From contig NC_087080.1 of the NCBI RefSeq assembly GCF_026151205.1, positions 3,079,096 to 3,143,095 of the forward strand: 64,000 nt of DNA, read 5' to 3'. Of the stretch, positions 45,374-57,900 are shown in pieces. Numbering within the stretch: the stretch's first letter is position 1; each line of letters starts with the position of its first letter. The notes beneath the pieces are model-generated. The model ran no database searches. It saw only the letters and a program-made list of their open reading frames with translations, and was not told the DNA's origin. This stretch comes from Bolinopsis microptera (taxonomy: Eukaryota > Ctenophora > Tentaculata > Lobata > Bolinopsidae). The translations under genes and the position numbers were made by a program.

Positions 45374-47900
45374 CATCTCTTTTTGATTATAATGTCAGGA
45401 TAATTTACACAGTAGAAACTTCATTAATAAAGAGGTAATTTCAACGATTTCGAAATTCTGCCTTTGAAAACGTTTCCTTGTGTTTAGGTAGGTATATCTG
45501 TCGATAACCGACTGAATATGGCACTTTTAACTCATTCAAGTTGGCATTAAATTCATATATAATGCCATTTAAATATCGTGGAAAGCAGAATATATTCGAA
45601 ATCACGAATGAGCAAAATTCTCACCTTTCGCACGTGCAAACTTTGAGCGGACGTTGCGTGCGCATACAATATTGAATCACCGTAAATTTTTGCATAGTGG
45701 TATTTAATATATAGTTTGATAAGCATGCAAAGTTTCAGAAGATTTCATAAAGAACTTGGATCACAACGGGACTCCAAAGTTGATAAAAATCGTGAAAATC
45801 AAAATTTTTAGTGATTTTAGCTATTTTAAATGAATTTGGGCGTGTCCCCACGTGTGCAACTTTTCGATTTTTAACTTTAAAACTAGCTTATAACACAATT
45901 TAGACCTTTAAAAAGCAAAATTGAGCTCCACAACCCAAGGGATGGCCCAACACCAGAGAATACTAATTCACAACTTTTGTGTTTTTATAAAATTATTCTT
46001 CAAAAAAGCACTAACTTCAATAGCAAATATCTTTATGAAGGAGCAAGGTAGGAAAATTTTCCGGTAGATTTTCGGAATGCTTGAACAATTATCTAAGGTG
46101 AAAATGTCCTCAACTTTTGAATAAAATTACTCCTTAATGGTGTAAAATCGATTTGAAAAGTTGTTACTTTGTCAAAAATCAAGTTTTAAAAACACTTAAT
46201 TTGATGACGTCATCAAGTGATGATGATGACGTTAAATTATTTTTCAATACAATGTAAACTAAAGTTTAAACGATTATCTTTAAAACCTGTGGTTCGAGAT
46301 GACTGTATCTTTTATACTTTTGAATCTACGGACACTTAAATGTAGGCTACAATTTACTGCCAAAGCGTCTATACATATTATATGTTATATACTTCACGAC
46401 AATCTGTTGTAAAACAGGGGTTCCAGAAAACCCACTTCCCGATACTGCTGAAACATGAAAATTTTTTTACAGTCGATTTGGACGAGGTCTAGACGCCCTG
46501 CAAAGTTTCAGATCTCTAACTTAATTTTAACATGGTTTTTAAGGCACCTGAATATGGCGATTTTGGGTTTTTTACCTAATTTCGTATAACATGCTGGCGC
46601 GTATTTTGCGCAAATTTCTTAAGAACCTCCACATAACTATTTCTTATTCCTGTCATCTTTAACATTGAATTAGAATGTTTTGAACTTAAATATACCTGCT
46701 GAACTACTTTCGATGAGTCTTAATGCCTGGAAAACAATAAAGGGGATATAATAGTATAGGGGGTAAATAGTGTTGTGAATATAAGGGCAACGGTTATGCT
46801 TGCCAGCATTGTGATATTACATTAATTGGACACGCATATTTCATGCCGTTTTATGCTGGGTTGATTTTAGAGCGATAAGGATGCTTATCTTTTATCAAAT
46901 CCCACGATTTTCTTGGTTACATAGTTGATATTTTATTAATCTGAAAATTACAGGGAAAAAGCAGTTTTTATCATTACACAATACTTTTAACTTTTACGGA
47001 GATAGTATTTCTGTTAAAATCCATTTTAGATCTTCATCATCGTCATCATAAAATGTGATTCAGAACCGACCATGGAACATAAGCGCTGGTCTGTGGTCGG
47101 TAGGTGATACTTGGATCATTACCAAAACACCAAGAGTTCCAGGTCCTGATCTATGTGTCTACCCTAGGGAGTAAAATAGAATAGGAGCTGTATTATCGGC
47201 TGTCCCGAATTCATGTTATTCAGGGAACAAGCTCATTTCCAAGCGGTGGAACAATGGACCAATGATCAGATCAGCTGTGCATTGGATCAGTTGTAGGCAC
47301 GCACGTGCGTCTTGAAGACAACCAATCAGAGACTATAGCGATTGCACAACGAGCCAATCAAATCTCAGGAAATAAATCACGTGAGGAGGAGCTCCTTCTG
47401 CTCGTTACCTAGCTGAGGAGTTATTGTCCACGGTTACCAAGGTTACCATGCAGTCTGCACTTGTACCGGATTGTCTTTAGTGGCAGGTTCATGTTGATAA
47501 GATACATTATAGAGGGAGCGGAAACCTCGCAAAAACTGCCGATAAAATGGTATGTCCCAGCCCCTTATCTCGCTAATTAATAAAGTGTAGGGCAAGTTCA
47601 CAGGTTGAAGCGTGGGTGTGTACTGTTGACAAGTACATGACACTGAAGCCTGGACAGACTGTTCATGGTCATTACAGTTAACTGCATATAATAGTGTTAA
47701 CTTCTCCTACGAGCTGGTTTTAGATATACAATTATGTGACAGAAATATCTGTAGCTTACATTTGAAACACTAGTATAGCTTACATTTGAAACATTAGTAT
47801 GGGGCGACAACCTGGTCAAAATTCTACGTGATAATAAATCCAATCGGTCAAATTTGTGTTTAGAAAATTTCATATTTAAAAATGGGACAGACTTTTAAAA
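45374..47900. other. gene-free stretch
   Basis: No supported gene in 2.5 kb. Open frames are short. 46,200-46,235 has GATGACGTCATCA-type repeats containing a perfect CRE palindrome TGACGTCA. Confidence 0.4.
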
Positions 47901-47905
47901 ATATA

Positions 47906-48230
47906 CAGGGTGGGCCAAAAGTCAATGGACATACGTTGGTCATAATAGCTCTGCCGTGTTTTATATTTGAGAGCTGTTGCTTTGCAGAATATGGCATACT
48001 GTACTTCCTGGTTCGAACTCGAAGATTCCGTCGTTTTAGACCACCCCCATTCATTATCAAAACACCTCTATTGTTTTCTCTGAACATGCTGAACGCCTAA
48101 TTTTTTCAGAGACGGTAGATTATTAAATGTTGCATATGATCTGAAAACATGAGGCAAAACGAATTAGAAATAATGAAGTTATCGAGCATTTTGTTTATCT
48201 CGTTAACAAAACACCTTAATTGGGCACCCT
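47906..48230. mobile_element. possible mariner-like MITE
   Basis: Begins TACAGGGTGGGCCAAAAGTC, a common end in Tc1/mariner-class elements. About 320 bp later an imperfect inverse (TTGGGCACCCTAA) occurs. The inverted match is only partial, so the right boundary is uncertain. Confidence 0.35.
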
Positions 48231-48285
48231 AAACAATTTCCATGATGTTTAACGGGTGGTTAACGGGGTCACCTAACCAATAAGG

Positions 48286-48788
48286 CAGGGTCAGGGTCAG
48301 GGTCAGGGTCAGGGTCAGGGTCAGGGTCAGGGTCAGGGTCAGGGTCAGGGTCAGGGTCAGGGTCAGGGTCAGGGTCAGGGTCAGGGTCAGGGTCAGGGTC
48401 AGGGTCAGGGTCAGGGTCAGGGTCAGGGTCAGGGTCAGGGTCAGGGTCAGGGTCAGGGTCAGGGTCAGGGTCAGGGTCAGGGTCAGGGTCAGGGTCAGGG
48501 TCAGGGTCAGGGTCAGGGTCAGGGTCAGGGTCAGGGTCAGGGTCAGGGTCAGGGTCAGGGTCAGGGTCAGGGTCAGGGTCAGGGTCAGGGTCAGGGTCAG
48601 GGTCAGGGTCAGGGTCAGGGTCAGGGTCAGGGTCAGGGTCAGGGTCAGGGTCAGGGTCAGGGTCAGGGTCAGGGTCAGGGTCAGGGTCAGGGTCAGGGTC
48701 AGGGTCAGGGTCAGGGTCAGGGTCAGGGTCAGGGTCAGGGTCAGGGTCAGGGTCAGGGTCAGGGTCAGGGTCAGGGTCAGGGTCAGGG
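48286..48788. repeat. (TCAGGG)n array, about 84 units
   Basis: A perfectly regular 6-bp array. TCAGGG is a known variant of the metazoan telomere repeat TTAGGG. GGG runs every six bases allow G-quadruplex formation. It passes directly into the next 21-bp repeat. Confidence 0.98.
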
Positions 48789-49101
48789 CTGGTGACTTCA
48801 GTGAAAGGGCTGATGACTTCAGTGAAAGGGCTGGTGACTTCAGTGAAAGGGCTGGTGACTTCAGTGAAAGGGCTGGTGACTTCAGTGAAAGGGCTGATGA
48901 CTCTAGCGAAAGGGCTGATGACTCTAGTGAAAGGGCTGATGACTTCAGCGAAAGGGCTGGTGACTTCAGTGAAAGGGCTGATGACTTCAGTGAAAGGGCT
49001 GATGACTTCAGTGAAAGGGCTGATGACTTCAGTGAAAGGGCTGATGACTTCAGTGAAAGGGCTGATGACTTCAGTGAAAGGGCTGATGACTTCAGTGAAA
49101 G
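48786..49101. repeat. 21-bp minisatellite, 15 units
   Basis: Unit GGGCTGATGACTTCAGTGAA plus A with variation at a few sites (GGTGAC, CTCTAGC). Since 21 is divisible by 3 it keeps one frame open (TSVKGLM repeat); I see no start, domain or splice context to support translation. Confidence 0.95.
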
Positions 49102-49125
49102 TGTTGATTCACGATGTCAATCCTT

Positions 49126-49720
49126 CGCAGCTCGGTGAGGCACAGTGGTGCATCTCGCCGATCTACCGAAGTGGTTGCGAGAAGCATTATTGGATGCGCG
49201 CGCGCGACCCAGTAGTGCATCGCGCTACAAGTGAAAGTGCTGGTGACGATGAGAACACAAGCTAGTGCCTTACATTTAGAGTTAACATTACCTTATGCCT
49301 TACCTACATCTATATATTTAACATTGCAACTATACGGAGACCTTTTTTAAAAATTTCCTCGAACAAATCTTTCAAGATAATAATTAAGAAATAATGATAA
49401 AAAACCAAAGTGGAAATTATTAAAAGTGTATAAAAACTTTATGATTCGAGTGGTCAATTGCATTCATAGGTCTGCTTTATAAATTAAAATAGCCTTTCAT
49501 TTAAAATAATTGTTCTATTAATTAACGGGTGATACTCGTAAAATATTTGTTTCACGGACCGTCGACGAGTCCAACTCGACTTGTAGCGCGATGCGTTACT
49601 GTGCCGCGCCGCGCACTCAATGAGGCTTCTCACAGCGACCTGGCTAGATCGGCGACCTGGCTAGATCGGCGAAATGCGCTACTGTGCCGCGCCGAGCTGC
49701 CATGAATTGACATCGTCAAT
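49126..49720. repeat. GC-rich SINE-like repeats, two copies in opposite orientation
   Basis: 49,126-49,235 (forward) and 49,570-49,720 (inverted) both contain GCGCGGCACAGTA.CGCAT, CGCGCTACAAG and CGCCGATCTA parts, related to 7,905-8,012. The inverted copy has an internal duplication GCGACCTGGCTAGATCG. Confidence 0.55.
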
Positions 49721-49739
49721 TAAAACTCGACGCGCGTCC

Positions 49740-50480
49740 TGGTTATACTGTTATAGCTTTATATGTTATAAACCTACCATTTTATTAATTGTCTGGGACG
49801 AAGGTATGGCACGTGGTCAGTGGTCACATCTAGCAAATGTTGAATAATGGTCACAAGCCGCATCAACCAAGACGTTGTTATGTACGAGTACTGCAGCTTG
49901 AAGCGTAACGGTACTATTTGTCACCCACAAACAGCTGGACTTGTACAGTAATGTCTTTCAGTAATTTTCATAATACTATAATTGTGGCTTCTTCATATAA
50001 CTTACGATCATGATGATCTATTTTTCAAAAAATCTGAAAATAATCATTAGTCGAAAATTGGGAGCAATTTTCATCTGCATGAACGCTTCTTGGAAAATTA
50101 TCCCCAGCTTTATAGTTCGGCAATGGTACTTTTGAGGCTAAAGACGTGATTTTCAGACAATAATTACGGCAAAAAGGAGAGCAAATTGTCGATTACGATT
50201 TTTTGAGACTCTTAACTCTCTTTCTCACCTCATTCCTAAAATTGTGCTCTGCAGGAGATTATGTTCTCGGCAGTCAGCACCTGTTGTTCAACTTTTCAAC
50301 TCTTGAACTAACAAATATTTGTAATTGTATTCGAATTGGTTTCAAAGAGTATAGTCTTGAAACAATCATCATAAGCATTTGCATTTTTCAGTGGACACAT
50401 GACTCGTTGTATCACGTGGTGACCCCCACGGTCGCTTCACTATATCGTCACTATATCGTCACTATATCGTCCCCCTGTAT
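49740..50480. other. intergenic, no gene seen
   Basis: No supported frame. A threefold TATCGTCAC repeat lies at about 50,442-50,470, next to the hairpin repeat. Confidence 0.4.
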
Positions 50481-50484
50481 CGTC

Positions 50485-50543
50485 TTCGACGATACAGGGG
50501 GAGCCGCGCACTTCGTGCGCGGCGGGTCATACAACGTATGACA
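50485..50543 (-). repeat. inverted copy of the double-hairpin repeat
   Basis: Reverse complement of 8,098-8,156 across about 57 bp, including both palindromes. It is preceded by another stem CCCCCTGTATCGTC..GACGATACAGGGGG at 50,471-50,502. Confidence 0.7.
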
Positions 50544-50854
50544 AATGACTCGGATGTTCGTTTACCATTCTTAAACTTTAATTTATTTGGTAAATCTGTG
50601 GAAGTTTGCTCTACAGAAGTTCAAATATTTGCTTTTCGTTCAAGTGCACGTGTTGTTTAATCAATTCGCAGTTATAATCCGTTACCGATTTAATATGTAT
50701 TTGAGATCTATATTAATCCCCCTGATAATGATATAGGCAAGTTTGGGCCCAAGCTCACCAATATTAATATTTATCTAAAATTGTTATATTATATCTCCGA
50801 AGTAAAATAAGTGTCTTGATTAAAAAAATCAATTGGGGTTTATTATGGCTTCTA

Positions 50855-51245
50855 AACACAGTGTAGAAATTATATTATTACGCTCCCCCTCCCTATCTAG
50901 TTGTTACAAGTACTACTGCCCTGTAAGTCACTTTAAATTTAAACACAGTGTAGAAATTACATTATTACGCTCTCCTCCCCATTTAGTTGTTACTCCTGCC
51001 CTGTAAGTCACTTTAAATTTAAACACAGTGTAGAAATTACATTATTACGCTCCCCTCCCCATCTAGTTGTTACTCCTGTCCTGTAAGTCACTGTAAATTT
51101 AAACACAGTGTAGAAATTACATTATTACGCTCCCCCTCCCCATCTAGTTGTTACTCCTGTCCTGTAAGTCACTTTAAATTTAAACACAGTGTAGAAATTA
51201 CATTATTACGCTCCCCCTCCCCATCTAGTTGTTACTCCTGCCCCA
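50855..51245. repeat. 80-bp tandem repeat, about five units
   Basis: Each unit carries ACACAGTGTAGAAATTACAT, ACGCTCCCC, CTAGTTGTTACTCCTG and TGTAAGTCACT. Units start near 50,856, 50,943, 51,023, 51,103 and 51,183. The array lies 150 bp upstream of the receptor's signal-peptide exon. Confidence 0.9.
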
Positions 51246-51393
51246 GTTTTCGTTTTTAAATATCTATGTTTTGTTTTGTTTGTATACCATTGTTATTGGA
51301 GATCTTGATAAAATGTTTGCGTTAACACAATACAAATTTTTAATTAGCTAAATCAGCCAAAGACAACGACTCTAGAAATCAGGTGAAGTAAGA

Positions 51394-51867
51394 ATGAATG
51401 TTAAACTTTTGATCGTACTGCCTCTACTGATCTTCCTAGTTCAGGGTTACTACAGTCAACTCCAAGGTATGATGTTTGAAAATAAATAAACTGATTCTAT
51501 CTTATCGTTGCCATTATTCAGTACTCATGGTTATAGTCTACTCGACAGTTCTATTTGTGCAAAGTTCCAACGTTTAATCTACGATGAGAAGTACGTACGG
51601 TACCCGGCTTAAAGTACGTACGGTACAACCTTTGCTAAAGGTACGCACCGTACCTTTCCTCTTGCGGTACAAAAATAGGAAACTTTTAATTTTTAATTTT
51701 ATCTATTCAACTTCAAGTTACTGAATTTGGCAAACTATTGTGAAAGTCGACACAGCATCAAAGCAATATGGGTGACGAACGTATAATACTGCATAAAACT
51801 AATAGCTTATTTCGTAATCTCGTGATTAGGCAAATGCTGTAGACTGCCAGCGTCATGTGGCAGTTAA

Positions 51868-51900
<33 letters not shown>

Positions 51901-54900
51901 CACCCTGAATTTTTTGTGAAACTTGGTTTCGAGATAGTAGTTGACCAACAAACTAGGACCGGTGACCGAACTTTTGAGGGGGTCCCGGACCCCAACCGTC
52001 GAACGGTGCTCAAGATTGGACAACAAATGACTGAGTTATGAGCTAAAAACTATATGCCCATATTTGGGCATACGCACTAAATTTGATCGATTTTGGCCAA
52101 ATTTTTTTAAAGGCCTTACTCAAAATTCTAATAGAAAACTTAAGGTCATGAGGCGATTCTACGTTGATTCTGAAAAATTCATGAAAAAATATTGAAACCC
52201 TATTGAGTTCTATTGTTTTGAGCGAAGTCAGTTTTGCAAATATCGCGAAATGAGATATGGGCGATTTTGTTCATTTTTTGCGATTATTTGAACACAGAAT
52301 CCACAGTTAGGTAGATATTGAGCTGATAATCATAGAGAATGTGTAGTTTAGGCCTACCTTTCATATTAAGTTGGTTTCATTCAAAAATATTGATATTTGA
52401 CCAATTTATGGGCCAAAATCGATCAAATTTGGTGCGTATGCCCAAATATGGTCATATGGTTTTTAGCTCATAACTCAGTCATTTTTTGTCCAATCTTGAT
52501 TAAAATTCATATACGAGTTCAAGGGACCACTAGCTACAAGTAGAGCACCTTAAATCTGGGTTTTGGGCATGTTCAGGGTATTTGGCTAAATTGGGCCTAA
52601 TTTGGACCAAATATGGGCGTGGCTGCCCCGCGGGCACCGTTTGGCGGTTGGGGTCCGGGACCCCTCAAAAGTTCGGTCACCGGTCCTAGTTTGTTGGTCA
52701 ACTACTATCTCGAAACTAAGTTTCACAAAAAAATCAGGGTGAACCCCCCCCCCCCCCCCCCCTTAAATAATCTTGGATCCGAGTAAAAATTTCAGAACAG
52801 CAGACAATTTTTAACTCGCCGTGAATTTCAAAATTTTGCTGAATTTCAAAATTTTGCTAAATTGTGGCTTTTGTACCTTCTGGTTCAGTTTGGAGGTACG
52901 TACCGTACAGCCATTTTTAAAGGTACGTACCGTACGTACTTCTCTTCTTAGCGTTTAATGAAATGCCGGACCAGTTAACAAGTCCTTATGTATGATGTTG
53001 CGCTAAGTGATATCATTATTTTCCAGGAAAATCAGGAAAAGAAGAAGTATATGACATTGACAGCGAACAACGAACAGGTTAGAAATTCCGTCCATCTCAA
53101 TCTTATACTACAATATAATCAAAGGTACGATGTTGGATACCTGAGTTCTAAATCTTTCGATAGCAACTCCATCTATGTATCTGCTTAGCTTCCATCTCTG
53201 ATCCTGGTTCTTGAGATTCCAGGTGTGGCTTTAAATAATGTTTAAATTTAAGGGCCCAACACTCAGCTCACTCAGTTGATCATGATGGTAGAACAGTGGG
53301 TCTTTGTGCGATGTTGTAGCAAGGACTCCACTTCTTGTCATGTTTTCTCTTGCTAACCAGATTGCATAGGAACATCTGAAGGCAACCAAAGCCGTCTCTA
53401 GGAACACTGCATTCTTTACTCTCTTTGTAACACCAAAGTAGTTTAGTAGGGCTGGTAAGGTATGATGCCAGAAGCATCTACACCCAACCTCTACCGTAAA
53501 AAGTTGAGCTTTCCAACCACTGCCATGCAGCCCAGGAATAAGCTCTCTGTTCTAACGTGCTTGTTTACGTTCTACTTGGTCACTAAAGTTACTCTCATCA
53601 CTAACCGTCAACTCTAATAAAATGACCACCTTTCATTTATCAGACCAGACTACAATATCAGGACGTTCTGCAGTTCCGTAGATGTCATCTTCGTCCCAGA
53701 TAATCTGCCAATCTTGGTCTTTCTCAAAAGGGCTCTCTCTTTTCATCTTCGTCTTTGGTTTTTTGGTAACAGCTGCTAAATGACTTGAAGCCTTCCAGTC
53801 CTGAACTGGAAACTTAAAATCTTTGTTGTTGAACTTCTCGATTTGATCCAGTAGAGATTTTGCAATGACCCGCAGCACGTTGTCATGCCTCCAATTGTAT
53901 CGTTTGTTGTTTAGCGAGAAGTTGCAAGCTACCAAAATGTGCTTAATGTTGCAGTGTCTCCATCCGCAAAATGGTCAGTGTCCTGTGTCAGCATAGTTCC
54001 AGATGCTCATGTTTGCTGGAGTATTTGCAACGTCATGGGTTGCATTGAGGTGGTACTTAAGAAGAGCAGGGCTCATCTTGTAGTTGTAAATAAGGTTGTT
54101 CCAACCTAAGTCTAGCTGCATGGTGTTTTCCCATGTTAAGAATTGTCCTTGAACTCCCTTGTCTACCAGTTCTTTTAGTTTTTCCTTTTTACTGGCTACA
54201 CTCCAATTGGATCCCAAGCCTATCCTGCCTTACACTGTTACCCCTACTAACTCTCTGAAGTAAAGATATCTTTCTCTAGCACTCGGCTCATTGGTGTAAC
54301 CCCACCGACTGCTCCTTTCTTGTTTCTTGGCCCTGTGCTCATAGACCTCCTTAACTTTAGGATCCTTGCTGTTCTTTAGAGAGTAACCTTTAGACACCTG
54401 AAGGAACTTGTATAAGTCCGATAGTCTTTTAAGGTTTAATCCAAAGCAATCCTTATTTCTATAAAGCACACTGACAGTAATTGTCTTTGTTACACCTAGC
54501 CATTTCTTCAGATACTTCGTACATCTTGCTTCAAGATCTTTGACAAAACTAACCGGGAGATTGTAGATCATCAGGTCCCAGGAGAGCTTGCTGGTTAGGA
54601 GGTTGTTGTAAATCCAGCATTTCATCACTCCATTGAGGCCTGATCCGTCCACTGCCTGAAGCAGTGTAATCAGTTTGTCTTCTATCAGCTTCTTGGTATC
54701 TTTGAGGCCCAGATCCACATATATCCAGTGGCCAAGAAACTTCATCGGTGTATTTTCAATAAACTGGATTTGAGCTCCATCTATTTAAATTTCAGGGTCA
54801 TAGGACACATACCTTCCATCTATAACCGTCATCCCAGGGATACACATTTACTCGGCTTGGCTTTCATTTTCCTTGACCAAGTAAGAAATCTTTCCATCAC

Positions 54901-57900
54901 ATCTATCAGCTTCTTTATCTTATCCAGCCTGGGAGACATCAGTGTTAGGTCGTCCGCAAAAGCACGACTTGACGTGCTGCTAGAACTTAAAGACGGCTTG
55001 TAACCCAAGTCACTTAGATTTTTCAGGAGATCTAATAGCAGGTTGAAAACTATTAAGAACAGTACAACCGATAGAGGGTCGCCCTGAAAAACACCTAACA
55101 TATAAATTATAAAAGAACCAGTTTATTTTCCAGCCCTTTTATTTGTCACCACTCTTACGATCAGCTCATCATAGTACTTAAACATATATTATATGAGCCA
55201 GTTTGGGAACTTATAATGTCTTAGAGCATATATTATCATGTTGTGGGGAACCCGGCCGTAGGCGTTCATCAGGTCCACCCAAACTGCAAAGTTCTGTCGT
55301 CTATTAGTATTAGATTTGGCATCCTTCAACTCTTCCATCGGAGCCTGAGTATGCTCGAGGCAACCTGGTGTCTTCCCAGGAATCCTTTCTGAATGGACGT
55401 GTCTATGTAGCTATTACTGACCGTATACTCTAGCATTCTGTCCGCTAGTAATCCCATCTGCAACCTCCCACTAGTATAATGTTTACTATAACTATAAATA
55501 GTGCAAGACGATAAATTCTACGTAAATCTTATTGTTATTTCTACTCAGTTCATTATACTTACATCAGCTATTGAGTTATGTTCAATTGAAGAGTAAGACT
55601 GGATCTCGAGGAGTAATTTTAGGGCCTACGACAGTGGTTGTAGGCCCTAAAAATGGTCGTAGGTACTAGCAAAACTGCGCGTTTTGCTCTGGAAACACAC
55701 TTTCTTAGAGACTTTACCGGCGTATCCTCAAAAATAACCTAGTTTGTTTAATTTAAGGGAGGGGCACCAAAAGGGGAGGGGCGCCAATAGGGGTCACACA
55801 AACAGACAACGTTACACCACTGGCCTACGAAATAATTTCTACCGGTAATTTGTCGAGCTAAACATCTTGCACCCTTTAAACATCCTCAATTTGCTTGAAT
55901 CTCAAAAATTGCGAACTGGAGGCCAGTCTTACAGGTTCTAATCGGACGTATCAGAGCTACTTCAGCTATTGAATTATGTCCAATTGAAGGGATCAAGACT
56001 GGATCCGGAGGAGCTTAATTTAATGACCTACGAAATAATTTGTATCGGTATGTTGTCGAGCTGAACATCCTTCACACTTTGAAAATCTTCGATTTGTTTG
56101 AATCTCAAAAATGGCCAGTTGGAGGCCAGTCTTACAGGTTCTAATCGGGTAATATTATGTTCTTTCACTTCCATGCGCGATCAAGTGTTATCCACGTTTG
56201 TGCTGAAGTACTGATATCAATTGTTAGATTACAATCATGCCATAATTTGATTTGATTATTTTTATTGGAAGTATTTCAAAGCAGGTTAACAAGATCGTAT
56301 GCCAAAATTATAAAAAAAAGAAATTGGTGACAGTGGTGTAACCATGATAACTAGCACGTTAGCGATCTTTATTCAAACTCCGATTACAGATATATTATAA
56401 TATTATGTTCGACATTACAAAAAAGAACCAAGACAAATACGCTTAGTCAAGATATTGATAAGAACACTGACTGAGTGAAATTTGACGAGATTCTTTGTAA
56501 CATGAACGATCTCCACAGCACCTGCGTTAATACATCACACGAAATTGATCACAAAGTTAACACTATTAAAGTATTAACAGTGCTCTAGCCGAGAGGCCCT
56601 CGATGAGGCATGTCCCATTGCTTACATCTCTAGTGCTGTCCGTAAACCACCCTGGCTTACTCAAGAAGTTGAGGAAGCTCAGAGGGGTATTATATAAGAC
56701 GCAAAGTGCAAACTCATTACAGCCCGTCAAAAAGAAAACTGATGCTTCGTGGCTCGCTCCAGGATTCTTCCCAAAACCTGGAAAAACTACATCAAAGCTA
56801 AGTCATTTTGAACGATCACACTTTTACCTGTGATGATAAAGTTGCAGCAGAAAGAGATTTTATGGCATATGCAACATGACCTCAACATAGCTAATGATAT
56901 CAACAAACGTCAATTCGGCTTTAAGAAGGGCTGCTCCACAGAAGTGGCACTTTATAAATTTACTCAAACCATTGAGCACAGAATAGCTAAGAAAGGATAT
57001 TTCCTAGGCGTCTTTCTAGATATAGAGGGCACCTTCGACAATTTCTCGTTCTAGGCTATCTCTGACGAAAGTGGACTTGGCTACAGCACAACGGATCATC
57101 AACATGGTAACCAATCGATTCATCACCCTAAATCACAAGGATAAGTCGAGAAACCATGGTAACTAGTAGCAGTGGTGTAATGAAGGACTTGCTGACCCCG
57201 CTGTGTGGGAGGCGCCACCTTAGGGGTCGCCAAATTTCGTTTGAATGTACGACTATTTTGAAAAACTTAGCCAAAGTACTAAAAAAATTGCGAGTTTTGC
57301 TCTAGAAATACACATTTTTAAATATTTCCCGTCGTATCTTCTAAAACTACTTATATCGTCAATTTTACCTTTCTACTGTAAAAGGGGGAGGGGGCGCAAA
57401 CATGCAACGTTATCGAAGAATTTCCCCCTCCTCCGACATTCAAGCGTTTCATGAGATGCATTAATATGAGATAAAATTAATTACAATGATTAAATACATA
57501 TTATGTTGACAATATAATATGAACGAAAAAATAGTACTAAGTGTACAATACTTCACTCTATCAGGAGGCAAGATAAAGTGGAGATCTGACGGTAAATGTG
57601 GTATTGATTATCCCCTCCCTGATGGCAGTCTTGCTGTGTGTGACCCTGATGGGGAGTACCCGTGTTGTAGTGACTGGTATGCTGGTAGGTGTGGTAACAC
57701 GGCTAGACACTGCTCTTGTTTGTACTGTGTAGACTATAACCGTATAGTGAGCGAACTGAGAAAATCAGGAGAAAATTGTACAGTAGCAACAGTAGGCGGG
57801 TTTCTGAAAAATGTGTGTTTCAATGAACAAAAGAAACGATACAACTTCAAGTGTACCCACTCTGATGTGTACTTTAAACATGGTGTAAAAGATTATCAGT

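Noticed and set aside
47882-48100. 72-codon frame over the mariner-like end
   Set aside because: It reads through the putative terminal repeat and shows no transposase motif.
48286-48788. A true chromosome end
   Set aside because: The array is TCAGGG rather than TTAGGG, is internal, and unique sequence with genes lies on both sides.
48786-49101. Regular short repeats reminiscent of CRISPR
   Set aside because: Head-to-tail units without unique spacers, in a eukaryotic genome.
48792-49265. 157-codon frame with TSVKGLM repeats
   Set aside because: Product of the 21-bp minisatellite; no start context or domain.
57519-57564. Use of ATG 57,519 as the true receptor start
   Set aside because: It gives no signal peptide for an obvious cell-surface protein, and a good acceptor follows at 57,564; the upstream signal-peptide exon fits in phase.
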